Shown here piece by piece: positions 51,619 to 59,361 of a stretch of DNA of 64,000 nt. The number at the start of each line of letters is the position of its first letter. Position 1 is the first letter of the stretch. A model generated the notes under the pieces. The model worked only from the letters and a program-made list of their open reading frames with translations. It made no database searches and was not told the DNA's origin. The position numbers and the translations under genes are program-made. Source of the DNA: UBA5078 sp964538025 (GTDB lineage: Bacteria > Pseudomonadota > Gammaproteobacteria > Pseudomonadales > Pseudohongiellaceae). Location of the stretch: NCBI GenBank assembly GCA_964538025.1, contig CAZICZ010000011.1, positions 43,993 through 107,992 of the forward strand, read 5' to 3'.

Positions 51619-52293
51619 ATGTCCGACACCTCTTGCCCCGTTCGACTGCTGTTAATTGATGACTATCAATTGCTGCGCCAAGGCCTGATGCGACTGATTC
51701 AGGAAGAGCCCGGGCTCGACGTGGTGGCGCAGGCGGACTGCGTGGAGGAGGCCCTTCTGAAGATGCAGGGCACCGAGGTGGATATAGTGCTGCTGCATCT
51801 CAAGCACGCCGGGCTTTCCTGCCTGGAGCAGACCCAGCGTTTGGTGCAGGAGTTCCCCGAAGTGCGCGTCATCGTGATGATTCCGCTAGGGCTTGGTGTG
51901 TTGCCGACCCGCATGATGCGCGCTGGTGCCAGCGCCTACATCACGCCCTGCGTGCCCGTGGAAGAGATGCTCTGGTGCATTCATCTGGTCCATACCGGCC
52001 AGCGTTACATCAGTCCCCGCATCACCGCGCGCATGGAGAAACTGCCGCTGGCGGAACCTCGTCACTCGCCCTTTGATCTGTTGTCCGAACGCGAGCTGCA
52101 GGTTGCTCTGATGCTCGTCGACAGCCAGAAGGTTAATCGTATCTCCGAAAAACTCTTTCTCAGCCCCAAGACGGTGTACAGCTACCGTTACCGGATCTTC
52201 GACAAGTTGCACATCAGCAGTGATGTGGAGCTGACCATTCTTGCCGTCAAACACGGTCTCAGTGATGCCTCGAGCCTTGTCCAGCCCCAGTGA
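51619..52293 (+). CDS. GacA/UvrY-family response regulator with degenerate receiver domain
   Basis: The place (directly before uvrC-pgsA) and the LuxR-type output domain are those of GacA/UvrY. The 224-aa product keeps the acidic pair Asp14-Asp15 (LLLIDDYQLLRQG) but the phospho-acceptor Asp is His60 (DIVLLHLKHAG instead of DVVLMDMSMPG), the switch Thr is Ile88 (VIVMIPLG) and the conserved Lys is Pro110 (SAYITPCV). Phosphorylation at the usual site is therefore not possible. The helix-turn-helix (LSERELQVALML and KVNRISEKLFLSPKTVYSY) is intact and very GacA-like. AGGA lies 7 bases before the ATG. Inference: a regulator that works without phosphorylation, or a diverged paralogue; canonical gacA might lie elsewhere. 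Confidence 0.92.
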   Translation: MSDTSCPVRLLLIDDYQLLRQGLMRLIQEEPGLDVVAQADCVEEALLKMQGTEVDIVLLHLKHAGLSCLEQTQRLVQEFPEVRVIVMIPLGLGVLPTRMMRAGASAYITPCVPVEEMLWCIHLVHTGQRYISPRITARMEKLPLAEPRHSPFDLLSERELQVALMLVDSQKVNRISEKLFLSPKTVYSYRYRIFDKLHISSDVELTILAVKHGLSDASSLVQPQ

Positions 52294-54148
52294 GGCCCGC
52301 CCGCCCTTCGACCCCAAAGCCCTGATTGCCAGCCTGAGTTCCCGGCCTGGCGTGTACCGCATGCTCAGCGAGCAGGGGGACATTCTGTACGTGGGCAAGG
52401 CACGCAATCTGAAAAAGCGCGTCGGCAATTATTTCCGTGCCTCGGGTCTGGACACCAAAACGATGGCGCTGGTCGCCCGCATTGCAGCCATTGAAGTCAC
52501 CATCACGAGCAACGAGACGGAAGCCCTGCTGCTGGAACAGACGCTGATCAAGCAGCATCGCCCGCCCTATAACATCGAGCTGCGCGACGATAAAACCTAT
52601 CCCTACATCATGCTCACCAGCCGCGACGAATACCCGCGCCTTGCCTTTTATCGCGGCAACAAGCGGCGCGATGCGAGCTTCTTCGGCCCGTATCCCAGTG
52701 CCAGCGCGGTGCGCGAAAGCCTCGCCATTTTGCAGAAGGTGTTTCGCCTGCGGCAATGTGAGGACAGCTATTTCCGCAACCGTTCTCGTCCCTGCCTGCA
52801 ACACCAGATCGGCCGTTGCACCGCGCCTTGTGTGGGCCTGATCTCGCCGGAGGAATACGCGCAGGATGTGCATTTTTCCACGCTGTTCCTAAATGGGCGC
52901 AGTGACGCCTTGATCACCGAGTTGAGTGGTAAGATGGAACAACATGCCGCGGCCCTCGATTTTGAAAAGGCCGCGGTGATTCGTGACCAGATCTCCGACC
53001 TGCGCCGCATTCACGACCAGCAGTATGTGTCCGATCAGGGCAGCGACGCCGATGTGCTCGCCGCCGCCATGCACGGCGCCTACACCAGTGTGCATCTGAT
53101 TGTGATCCGCGGTGGACGCCTGATTGGCAGCAAGAGCTTTTTCCCTAAGGACCGTTTGTCCGATACCGAGGGCGCGCTGCTCTCCGCCTTCATTGGGCAG
53201 TATTACGCGCGCGAGGACAATGCGGCGAACATCCCGCGCGAGCTGATCGTGGTGCCCGCCGTGGAGGATGCCAAGGCATTGGCCGAGGCCTTGAGTTACT
53301 GTGCCAAGCACCCTGTCAAGATCAGCAGCGCGGTGCGGGGACATCGGGCACGGTGGCAGGCCATGGCCCTGACCAACGCGCAGCAAAGCCTGCAAAGTTT
53401 TGTCAGCAATAAACAGAATGTGCAGCAACGCTTTGAGCAATTGCAACAGGCGCTCGACCTGGAGGCCTTGCCACAACGCATCGAATGTTTCGACATCAGC
53501 CACACGGGCGGCGAGGGCACCGTCGCCTCTTGCGTCGTTTTCGACAACAATGGCCCGCTGAAGTCCGATTACCGCCGCTTCAATATCGAGGGCATCACCG
53601 GAGGGGATGATTACGCGGCGATGGATCAGGCGCTGCTGCGCCGCTACACGCGCGTGGCCAAAGAAGCGGCCGAGGCCGTCGACGGGGGCAAGGTGCCCGA
53701 TATTTTGCTGATCGATGGCGGCAAGGGACAGCTGGCACAGGCGCGTCGCGTCATCGACGAATGTCAGCTCGCCAACGTGCAACTGATCGGCATCGCCAAA
53801 GGCATCAGCCGACGGGCAGGGCAGGAGACTCTCTATCTGTCGCTCGGGGATCATGTGCGCGAGATCGTGCTGCCCACCGAATCCATTGCCCTGCACCTGT
53901 TGCAGCAGATTCGCGACGAGGCACATCGCTTCGCCATTACCGGGCACCGTCAACGCCGCGCCAAGGCCCGCAACAAGTCTCCGCTGGAGCAGATTCCCGG
54001 TCTCGGCCCCAAGCGGCGGCGTGACCTGCTCAAACACTTTGGTGGCCAGCAGGAGATCGCCCGTGCCAGCGAGGAACAGCTGGCCAAAGTGCCGGGGATC
54101 AGCACAAAGCTGGCCGAAGAGATTTATGCATGGCTGCATAACGAGTAG
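52265..54148 (+). CDS. uvrC: Excinuclease ABC subunit C
   Basis: Makes both incisions in UvrABC nucleotide excision repair. From ATG 52265 it is 627 aa: GIY-YIG nuclease (GVYRMLSEQGDILYVGKARN), Cys-rich linker (RSRPCLQHQIGRCTAPC), UVR motif (LDFEKAAVIRDQISDLRRI), RNase H-like nuclease (CFDISHTGGEGTVASCVVF; DILLIDGGKGQL) and C-terminal HhH pair (IPGLGPKRRRDLLKHFGG). The start overlaps the regulator gene by 29 bp; TTG 52241 with GGAG upstream is an alternative. Overlap suggests translational coupling. Confidence 0.95.
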   Translation: MPRALSSPSEARPPFDPKALIASLSSRPGVYRMLSEQGDILYVGKARNLKKRVGNYFRASGLDTKTMALVARIAAIEVTITSNETEALLLEQTLIKQHRPPYNIELRDDKTYPYIMLTSRDEYPRLAFYRGNKRRDASFFGPYPSASAVRESLAILQKVFRLRQCEDSYFRNRSRPCLQHQIGRCTAPCVGLISPEEYAQDVHFSTLFLNGRSDALITELSGKMEQHAAALDFEKAAVIRDQISDLRRIHDQQYVSDQGSDADVLAAAMHGAYTSVHLIVIRGGRLIGSKSFFPKDRLSDTEGALLSAFIGQYYAREDNAANIPRELIVVPAVEDAKALAEALSYCAKHPVKISSAVRGHRARWQAMALTNAQQSLQSFVSNKQNVQQRFEQLQQALDLEALPQRIECFDISHTGGEGTVASCVVFDNNGPLKSDYRRFNIEGITGGDDYAAMDQALLRRYTRVAKEAAEAVDGGKVPDILLIDGGKGQLAQARRVIDECQLANVQLIGIAKGISRRAGQETLYLSLGDHVREIVLPTESIALHLLQQIRDEAHRFAITGHRQRRAKARNKSPLEQIPGLGPKRRRDLLKHFGGQQEIARASEEQLAKVPGISTKLAEEIYAWLHNE

Positions 54149-54198
54149 AATGCGGCAGCCGCTGGTGACCGCCAGGCTTTGGGAGATCGCTTATCAAC

Positions 54199-54762
54199 AT
54201 GAATGCCGCCAATCTAGTGACATGTTCGCGCGTGCTCATGATCCCCATCGTGATCCTGCTTCATTATTCCTCCCTGCCATATCACAACCTGCTGGCCGCC
54301 GGGCTTTTCTCCATCGCCAGCCTGACCGACTGGCTGGACGGCTATCTGGCCCGCCGACTCAACCAGACCTCCGATTTTGGTGCCTTCCTTGACCCGGTGG
54401 CCGACAAACTGCTGGTGGTGATGGCGCTGGTGCTGCTTGCCGCCAATCATCCTCAGGTGTGGTTTGTGCTGCCCACCGCGGTGATCATTGCGCGTGAAGT
54501 GTTTGTGTCTGCACTGCGGGAATGGATGGCCAGCAATCAGCAACGCAACCTCGTCAAGGTGGGGTATCTGGGCAAGGTGAAGACCACCATTCAGATGATC
54601 GGCATCATCGTTTTGCTGGCGGTGGACAGCGCCTGGCCGCCCCTGTTTTTGTGGCTTGGCTACGCGCTGATTTACGTGTCTGCCGTGTTCAGCCTGTGGT
54701 CCATGATCCAGTATTTACGCGCCGCGATGCCCACTCTTCGGGGCGGAATCGGGGATGCATAA
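54199..54762 (+). CDS. pgsA: CDP-diacylglycerol-glycerol-3-phosphate 3-phosphatidyltransferase
   Basis: Makes phosphatidylglycerol phosphate at the inner membrane. The 187-aa product has the CDP-alcohol phosphotransferase motif with Asp44, Asp47, Gly48, Arg52, Gly61, Asp65 and Asp69 (DWLDGYLARR and DFGAFLDPVADK) and about four further hydrophobic segments. Follows uvrC by 50 bp, as in E. coli and Pseudomonas. Confidence 0.95.
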   Translation: MNAANLVTCSRVLMIPIVILLHYSSLPYHNLLAAGLFSIASLTDWLDGYLARRLNQTSDFGAFLDPVADKLLVVMALVLLAANHPQVWFVLPTAVIIAREVFVSALREWMASNQQRNLVKVGYLGKVKTTIQMIGIIVLLAVDSAWPPLFLWLGYALIYVSAVFSLWSMIQYLRAAMPTLRGGIGDA

Positions 54763-54780
54763 ATTCCCCCAAGGCGGCGC

Positions 54781-54808
54781 TTGACATCCATTCTTATGCC
54801 ATTAGAAT
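54781..54808 (+). promoter_or_regulatory. Sigma-70 promoter of the tRNA cluster
   Basis: TTGACA (54781-54786) and TAGAAT (54803-54808) are 16 bp apart and followed by a GC-rich discriminator (AGGCGCC), as expected of a strong, stringently controlled stable-RNA promoter. It lies 112 bp before tRNA-Gly. Confidence 0.75.
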
Positions 54809-54920
54809 AGGCGCCTCTTTCGGCCTACAGACGCTCAGAACCCCTGAGACATGGCACTGTTGGATGATGAAAGAACCGGTTGCGCAGGCACTCACAACAA
54901 CCGGAAAGACTGAAATTAAT

Positions 54921-54996
<76 letters not shown>

Positions 54997-55088
54997 ATTT
55001 CACGTTGCGACTATCACTCTTCAGGCCTTTTGACAGCGCCACCGTGCGCCGGCCAGTCTAGCTGCGTAGGTAAGTTTGAAGGACTTTT

Positions 55089-55162
55089 GGCTGGGTGGCA
55101 GAGTGGTCATGCAGCGGACTGCAACTCCGCGTACGCCGGTTCGATTCCGACCCCAGCCTCCA
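55089..55162 (+). tRNA. tRNA-Cys (GCA)
   Basis: 74-nt cloverleaf: acceptor GGCTGGG/CCCAGCC, anticodon loop ACTGCAACT, T-loop TTCGATT, encoded CCA at 55160-55162. Confidence 0.95.
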
Positions 55163-55234
55163 CTTTGATTCCCCGCACCATCCACACCAGGCTCCCGTTG
55201 GTGTATTCGCTTTGGCGCACATCCGCCCTTCCTC

Positions 55235-55321
55235 GCCCGGGTGGTGAAATTGGTAGACACAAGAGACTTAAAATCTCTCGGCCGAAAGGCCGTACCGGTT
55301 CGATTCCGGTCCCGGGCACCA
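55235..55321 (+). tRNA. tRNA-Leu (TAA)
   Basis: 87-nt cloverleaf with long variable arm (GGCCGAAAGGCC): acceptor GCCCGGG/CCCGGGC, anticodon stem AGAGA/TCTCT with loop CTTAAAA, T-arm CCGG-TTCGATT-CCGG, encoded CCA at 55319-55321. Last canonical tRNA of the cluster. Confidence 0.95.
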
Positions 55322-55411
55322 ATACAATCAACGAACTAAATTTTCAACGCTGTGATTGAATGTGCTCTGAACTCGGCGTATAGGCGAGGAGTCGGCATGA
55401 TCAAGTTTTTA

Positions 55412-55461
55412 CAGCGTTTGACTCCTAAGGGGCATGTTACAGGTTCAAATCCGGAGGAGAG
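55412..55461 (+). other. tRNA-like fragment (anticodon loop and T-loop like)
   Basis: The stretch holds CTCCTAA followed by GGGG, and 10 nt later ACAGGTTCAAATCC, which is close to the 3' half of tRNA-Arg(CCT). But the T-stem pairs only 3 of 5 bases, the anticodon stem does not pair, and no matching 5' acceptor half is seen. It could be a decayed tRNA or chance. It lies 90 bp past tRNA-Leu, at the edge of an AT-richer island. Confidence 0.3.
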
Positions 55462-55489
55462 TTATCGAGGACTGCGGGGTAGCAATAGC

Positions 55490-56254
55490 TCAAGGATAGC
55501 CAAACACTCGGTTCATCATTCTGTATGTCGAGTCTTGGGAGTTCATTTGGTGTTGTAGTGCGCTGCCATTGCCTGTCGCCGTAAAGTCGGTAAACACACC
55601 CTGCATCTTGTCTGTGTTTTTGGTCGATCTGGCATTCTCTAAATCCTCATAAAACTCGCTTATCTGAGCGGTTTCTGCCTTACGATGATCTTGCTCAAAA
55701 CCTGTATCGACACAGTCAAAAAATCTTTTCCTTATTCCATTTTCTTGTTCACAGGGTGCGCGCAGAAAGTGAGACGCGTTTTCCTCAATGATGTGACGGA
55801 TCTCACCCGATGACGGAATCATGATGGATTTTCTTGAGCCACCAACTTGCGGCTTTTCTTCCTCAATTGCGTCTTCGACGTCATCGATAGGTTCGTTGCC
55901 AGTCGCTACCGAATCAATCTCGTTGTTGATAACGGCCGGTTCTGGCTCCTTCGCTGTTGAAATCTCGTTAGCGCTAGAATCGTCAGTGCTGGATTCCTGA
56001 AATCTCAAACCCTGCGGTAGCAATTTTAATTGAATAGAGGTAACAGGACTGCTTGAGTTGCTATCCACTCTGGTCGCGGGGGTATAGGAGAAAAGTAACC
56101 ATAGCAGCATCAGGTGTGCGCCGACACTGACACCAACGGCGACAATGTTGATGTCGTGAGGATGCCTGTGCTTCGCTTGCGAACTTTCGTTGACACCGTC
56201 ACCTGTGTCATCAAAGGTGTCATCAAGAGTGTCATCCCAAGAGGGGAAGGTCAT
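55490..56254 (-). CDS. Orphan TonB-N-like single-pass membrane protein
   Basis: I do not recognise the whole 254-aa protein. It begins with an acidic cytoplasmic part containing three near repeats (DDTL, DDTF, DDTG), then one membrane segment at about 34-57 (IVAVGVSVGAHLMLLWLLF) with Ser43-x3-His47, the SxxxH pattern that TonB and TolA use to contact ExbB/TolQ. The rest is a periplasmic, acidic, Ser/Asn/Glu-rich part with two Cys (APCEQENG, FFDCVDTG) and no TonB C-terminal motif. ATG 56254 has AGGA upstream; ATG 56275 is possible. Lower GC than the neighbours. Inference: a partner of an ExbBD-type motor, perhaps the one at 45 kb. Confidence 0.7.
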   Translation of the reverse strand: MTFPSWDDTLDDTFDDTGDGVNESSQAKHRHPHDINIVAVGVSVGAHLMLLWLLFSYTPATRVDSNSSSPVTSIQLKLLPQGLRFQESSTDDSSANEISTAKEPEPAVINNEIDSVATGNEPIDDVEDAIEEEKPQVGGSRKSIMIPSSGEIRHIIEENASHFLRAPCEQENGIRKRFFDCVDTGFEQDHRKAETAQISEFYEDLENARSTKNTDKMQGVFTDFTATGNGSALQHQMNSQDSTYRMMNRVFGYP

Positions 56255-56563
56255 GGCCTGCTTCCTGGCGCGCACAGTGGTGTATGCCTTAATCTCACAC
56301 TAAAAATCCGTAAGCGTGAGACAACAGATATTGCAAATGTTTCCCCTAGAATATTTGCAGTCCCACATGATCATCCGTTTTATCGAAGGCGTGGTAGATG
56401 CAAACACAAAGTATTCAGCAAGCTTTTCTTCTGATTGGTCTGCGTCCTTGAAGGACATTCACGATGACATCTCCTTACTATTAAACAACTTCGCAGTGAC
56501 AGCGAATCAATAAAAAAAATGCCCACAACCGTGGGCATTTTCATCTCCAGCACTTTTCCTGCT
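56255..56563. other. Gene-free stretch upstream of the TonB-N-like gene
   Basis: AT-richer DNA between the start of the TonB-N-like gene and the end of the cupin gene, both on the minus strand. Apart from the terminator at 56514-56541 I see no clear feature. A 65-codon plus-strand frame at 56316-56513 has no supporting ribosome binding site or recognisable sequence. Confidence 0.6.
56514..56541 (-). terminator. Terminator of the cupin gene (minus strand)
   Basis: GCCCAC (56521-56526), loop AACC, GTGGGC (56531-56536), extended by A/T pairs; on the minus strand it is followed by a run of eight T. It lies 23 bp after the cupin stop. Confidence 0.85.
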
Positions 56564-57211
56564 TCACTCCGTCTTCATCTTGAAATCCGGTCCCAAGGCG
56601 GGGTTGATGTAATTGTCTGACAGAACGCGGTCGGGGTCAGGGCGCACACTCATGTAGTCGACGTGGGCGGGAACCTCCAGCCAGCCGTGCGGGGTGCCAG
56701 CGGGCATGATGATCACATCGCCCTGGCTGACGTGCTTCACCACAAAGTCGCCCACAATGTTGCCGCTGCAGGAGGGGCCGTTGAGGATCATGGTGGCGTT
56801 GCTGTCGGGGGCGGAGGCGCTGCCGTTCAGAATCTCGCCGCCGGTGACGAGGGTGCCGGAGCCGGAGACGATGATATAGGTTTCGGTCTGGTGAAAGTGC
56901 AGCACGCCGCGGGCGCCGCTGTGGCGCGTGGCGCTGGTGACGCCACAGGGACTTGCGGCGGGTTCGGTGCTGGTGGAGGCGCTTGGGGCCGTCACGGGGC
57001 CGCGGTGAATGATGCCGACCGAGAGGTTCAGTTTGCCGATATCGCGGCTGACAATCTGCCGATCCACACCGGGCAGTTCGTTCACCTTCTCCCATTGGTC
57101 CTTGAAGATATAGGTGGCATAGGTCTCGTCATTCTGGCTGTCCTGCGCAAGGGCGCCCGCAAGGGGCAGCAACAGGCTGATGGCAACAAGCGGTTTCAGG
57201 CGGTGTGTCAT
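56564..57211 (-). CDS. Secreted cupin-domain protein
   Basis: Periplasmic or secreted small-molecule-binding beta-barrel protein of unknown substrate. From ATG 57211 (GGAG upstream) it is 215 aa with a signal peptide (THRLKPLVAISLLLPLAGALA, cleaved about before QDSQ). The cupin metal motif is visible as HFHQTETYIIVSGSGTLVTGG and the second as VIIMPAGTPHGWLEV. Cys residues at ASPCGV and GPSCSG may form a disulfide. Divergent from the GGDEF gene across 258 bp. Confidence 0.82.
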   Translation of the reverse strand: MTHRLKPLVAISLLLPLAGALAQDSQNDETYATYIFKDQWEKVNELPGVDRQIVSRDIGKLNLSVGIIHRGPVTAPSASTSTEPAASPCGVTSATRHSGARGVLHFHQTETYIIVSGSGTLVTGGEILNGSASAPDSNATMILNGPSCSGNIVGDFVVKHVSQGDVIIMPAGTPHGWLEVPAHVDYMSVRPDPDRVLSDNYINPALGPDFKMKTE

Positions 57212-57469
57212 GGCGCTCTCCATTTAATTGTTGTTATCGAAAAACCCCGGGCGGCTAAGGCGAAAGGGGTGGCGCGTGCCGGCATTGGCAGCCGGCGGAA
57301 TTTAGTCGTTGCGGGGACTGGTTGGGCAGGGCAAGAGTGCCACATTCTAGGGGGGCCGCAAAGAGGTGCTTCCCTGTGAAAAGGCAGGGCGTAGTGCGTG
57401 GAGGGAGCTATCGAAATTTGAACGATTTTCGTACAATCCGCCGATTCACCCACGGAAAGGCGCAACCCA

Positions 57470-58669
57470 GTGAACGCGGTCCAACCCCTTTTTTTCATCA
57501 ATATCGTCATCGGTTTGACGCTGGCGCTGTGCGTGGCGTTCATCGCCTTTCGACGTGAGCGGGACCTGACGATCTGGGCATCCGCTTTTGCGCTGTACCC
57601 CATCGCCTTCTTCTTCTTTGGCTTTCGCAGTTATTTCCCCGAACCCTTTGTGGTGATCGTCGCAAACACCTGCCTGTCCCTGATGTTTGCCCTGTTCTCG
57701 GAAGGGCTGGTCCGGCTGTTTGGTCTGCGCCTGCACCGGCTGTGGATCTGGGGGCTGTTCCCGGTCGCTGTGGCCGGCTACGTCCTGCTTTATGATGATT
57801 TCGAAACCCGCAATACGCTCGGGGCATTCCTGACCTGTTACCACGCCGTCGTGGCGATCTTCATCGTGAGCAAGGGGCTATTGTCGACTCAGGGCCGTGG
57901 GCGCTGGATTATCTTTGTTGCGGTGCTCGGCTCCTCGCTGACCTTCCTGGTGCGCGGCGCGATGATGGCCCTGGGCATCACGCCCTCGATGAATTACCTG
58001 CAGCCCGGCACAGCGCAGACGATCCTGTTTTCGCTCGCGGTGATGAGCCTGACGATGTTCACCATCGGAATTCTGGTCAAGTACAAGGAGCGGGCAGAGC
58101 GCGAGATGCTGCGCCTGGCGCTGCATGATCCCCTGACGCAGCTGGGCAATCGCCGCGTCCTGCACGAGCGCCTGCTGCATGCGTTCCGGGATTGCCGCGA
58201 GCAGGGGCATTTCAGTGCGTTCATGGTGCTCGATCTTGACGAGTTCAAGGAGCTGAACGATACCCATGGCCACGCGCTGGGCGATCAGTTGCTGGTGGAG
58301 GTGGCCTATCGCCTGAAGGACTGCGTGAACGACACCGACACGGTCATCCGACTGGGGGGCGACGAGTTCGTGCTCTTGCTGGTGGGGCTGGACACGGAGG
58401 AGGAAAAGGCGCGGCAGAAGGCGCAAAGCATCGCGAGCCGCGTGCGGGACAAACTGCGGGAGCCCTACACCCTGCATCCTCTCAATGTGCCCGAAGGTGA
58501 GAGCCCACGCGTACACTACACGCTCTCCGTCAGCATCGGCGCAGACCTCTTCGACGGGCAGAGTAAGGACCGCGAGACCCTCTTCAAGAATGCGGACGAT
58601 GCCATGTACCAGGCCAAACAGTCCGGCCGCAATCGCGCCGTCTTTCACGGGGATGGCCTCGCCGCCTGA
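57470..58669 (+). CDS. Membrane GGDEF diguanylate cyclase
   Basis: Predicted c-di-GMP synthase in the inner membrane. The start is GTG with GGAAAGG upstream. The first 205 residues form about six membrane segments (no recognised ligand domain), then a GGDEF domain with DPLTQLGNRRVLHERL, DLDEFKELNDTHGHALGDQLL and RLGGDEFVLLL (about residue 295). The position of the inhibitory RxxD site reads NDTD, so product feedback at the usual I-site is not expected. ADDAMYQAKQSGRNR closes the domain. Confidence 0.9.
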   Translation: MNAVQPLFFINIVIGLTLALCVAFIAFRRERDLTIWASAFALYPIAFFFFGFRSYFPEPFVVIVANTCLSLMFALFSEGLVRLFGLRLHRLWIWGLFPVAVAGYVLLYDDFETRNTLGAFLTCYHAVVAIFIVSKGLLSTQGRGRWIIFVAVLGSSLTFLVRGAMMALGITPSMNYLQPGTAQTILFSLAVMSLTMFTIGILVKYKERAEREMLRLALHDPLTQLGNRRVLHERLLHAFRDCREQGHFSAFMVLDLDEFKELNDTHGHALGDQLLVEVAYRLKDCVNDTDTVIRLGGDEFVLLLVGLDTEEEKARQKAQSIASRVRDKLREPYTLHPLNVPEGESPRVHYTLSVSIGADLFDGQSKDRETLFKNADDAMYQAKQSGRNRAVFHGDGLAA

Positions 58670-58790
58670 GCCGTTTCCATTCCCCTGCCGAGGCACTTTC
58701 GGTGTGAGCCCGCGCACAGCGGGGCGCACAAGCGCGTGCTTACAATAGCGCCACCCGCAGCCATCGCGGGCGATGATAAGGGAGAGTGAT

Positions 58791-59285
58791 ATGAAAATCT
58801 GGAGTTTGCTTTTTGCCGGCCTGTTGGCCGCGCCCGTCCATGCCGAACCGGTACTGTTCAAAGACAACAAGATGATCCTCAGTGAAGCCATCGTGCTTGA
58901 GGGCAAACAGACCCGTTTCTACAAGGACATCCACATGGGGGTCAACGCGCAGGGAGACTTCCGCGTGATCAGTGCCGCTGAACTTCCGCTGGCCGCGGTG
59001 TCCCGCGCCGAGGTCGTCACGCTGGAGTCCTTCCCCGTGCAGATCCATCTGAAGGTGTCGGGCTACAAGCCCACGCCCTGTTACGAGCTGGAAGAGGCGG
59101 TTACGCGTGACGGCTCGACCTTCCATGTCGTGGTCGGTCTCAAGGCACTGCAGACGCTGGTCGCCTGCGTGCAGGTCATCGACCCGTTCACGGTGACGAT
59201 TCCGCTGGACGTGAAGGACCTCGGCCCCGGGCGCTACGAGGTCATGGTGAACAATGACACCCAGGTGAGTTTTCAGCTCAACTGA
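58791..59285 (+). CDS. Secreted protein of unknown function
   Basis: 164-aa product starting at ATG 58791 behind GGGAGAG. N-terminal signal peptide KIWSLLFAGLLAAPVHAEP, cleaved after HA. The body is beta-rich with two Cys (PTPCYELEE, VACVQVIDPF) that may pair, and ends DLGPGRYEVMVNNDTQVSF, which looks like an Ig-like or inhibitor-type fold. I do not recognise the family. A strong terminator follows, so it is a single-gene unit. Confidence 0.75.
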   Translation: MKIWSLLFAGLLAAPVHAEPVLFKDNKMILSEAIVLEGKQTRFYKDIHMGVNAQGDFRVISAAELPLAAVSRAEVVTLESFPVQIHLKVSGYKPTPCYELEEAVTRDGSTFHVVVGLKALQTLVACVQVIDPFTVTIPLDVKDLGPGRYEVMVNNDTQVSFQLN

Positions 59286-59308
59286 GTTAACCGAAGGAAG
59301 GGATCAAC

Positions 59309-59346
59309 AGGAGTGGTGGCCTCTGTGGCACCACTCCTTTTTTTTT
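59309..59346 (+). terminator. Intrinsic terminator after the secreted protein gene
   Basis: AGGAGTGGTG (59309-59318) pairs with CACCACTCCT (59329-59338) across a 10-nt loop, followed by a run of nine T. The next gene on the other strand ends at 59362. Confidence 0.92.
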
Positions 59347-59361
59347 GGGGCGGCGTTTTCC

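Noticed and set aside
52889..54139. Minus-strand ORF of 416 codons opposite uvrC
   Set aside because: Shadow of uvrC, no motifs, no upstream ribosome binding site.
55352..55558. Plus-strand ORF of 68 codons after tRNA-Leu
   Set aside because: No ribosome binding site or recognisable sequence, and it overlaps the tRNA-like fragment and the end of the TonB-N-like gene.
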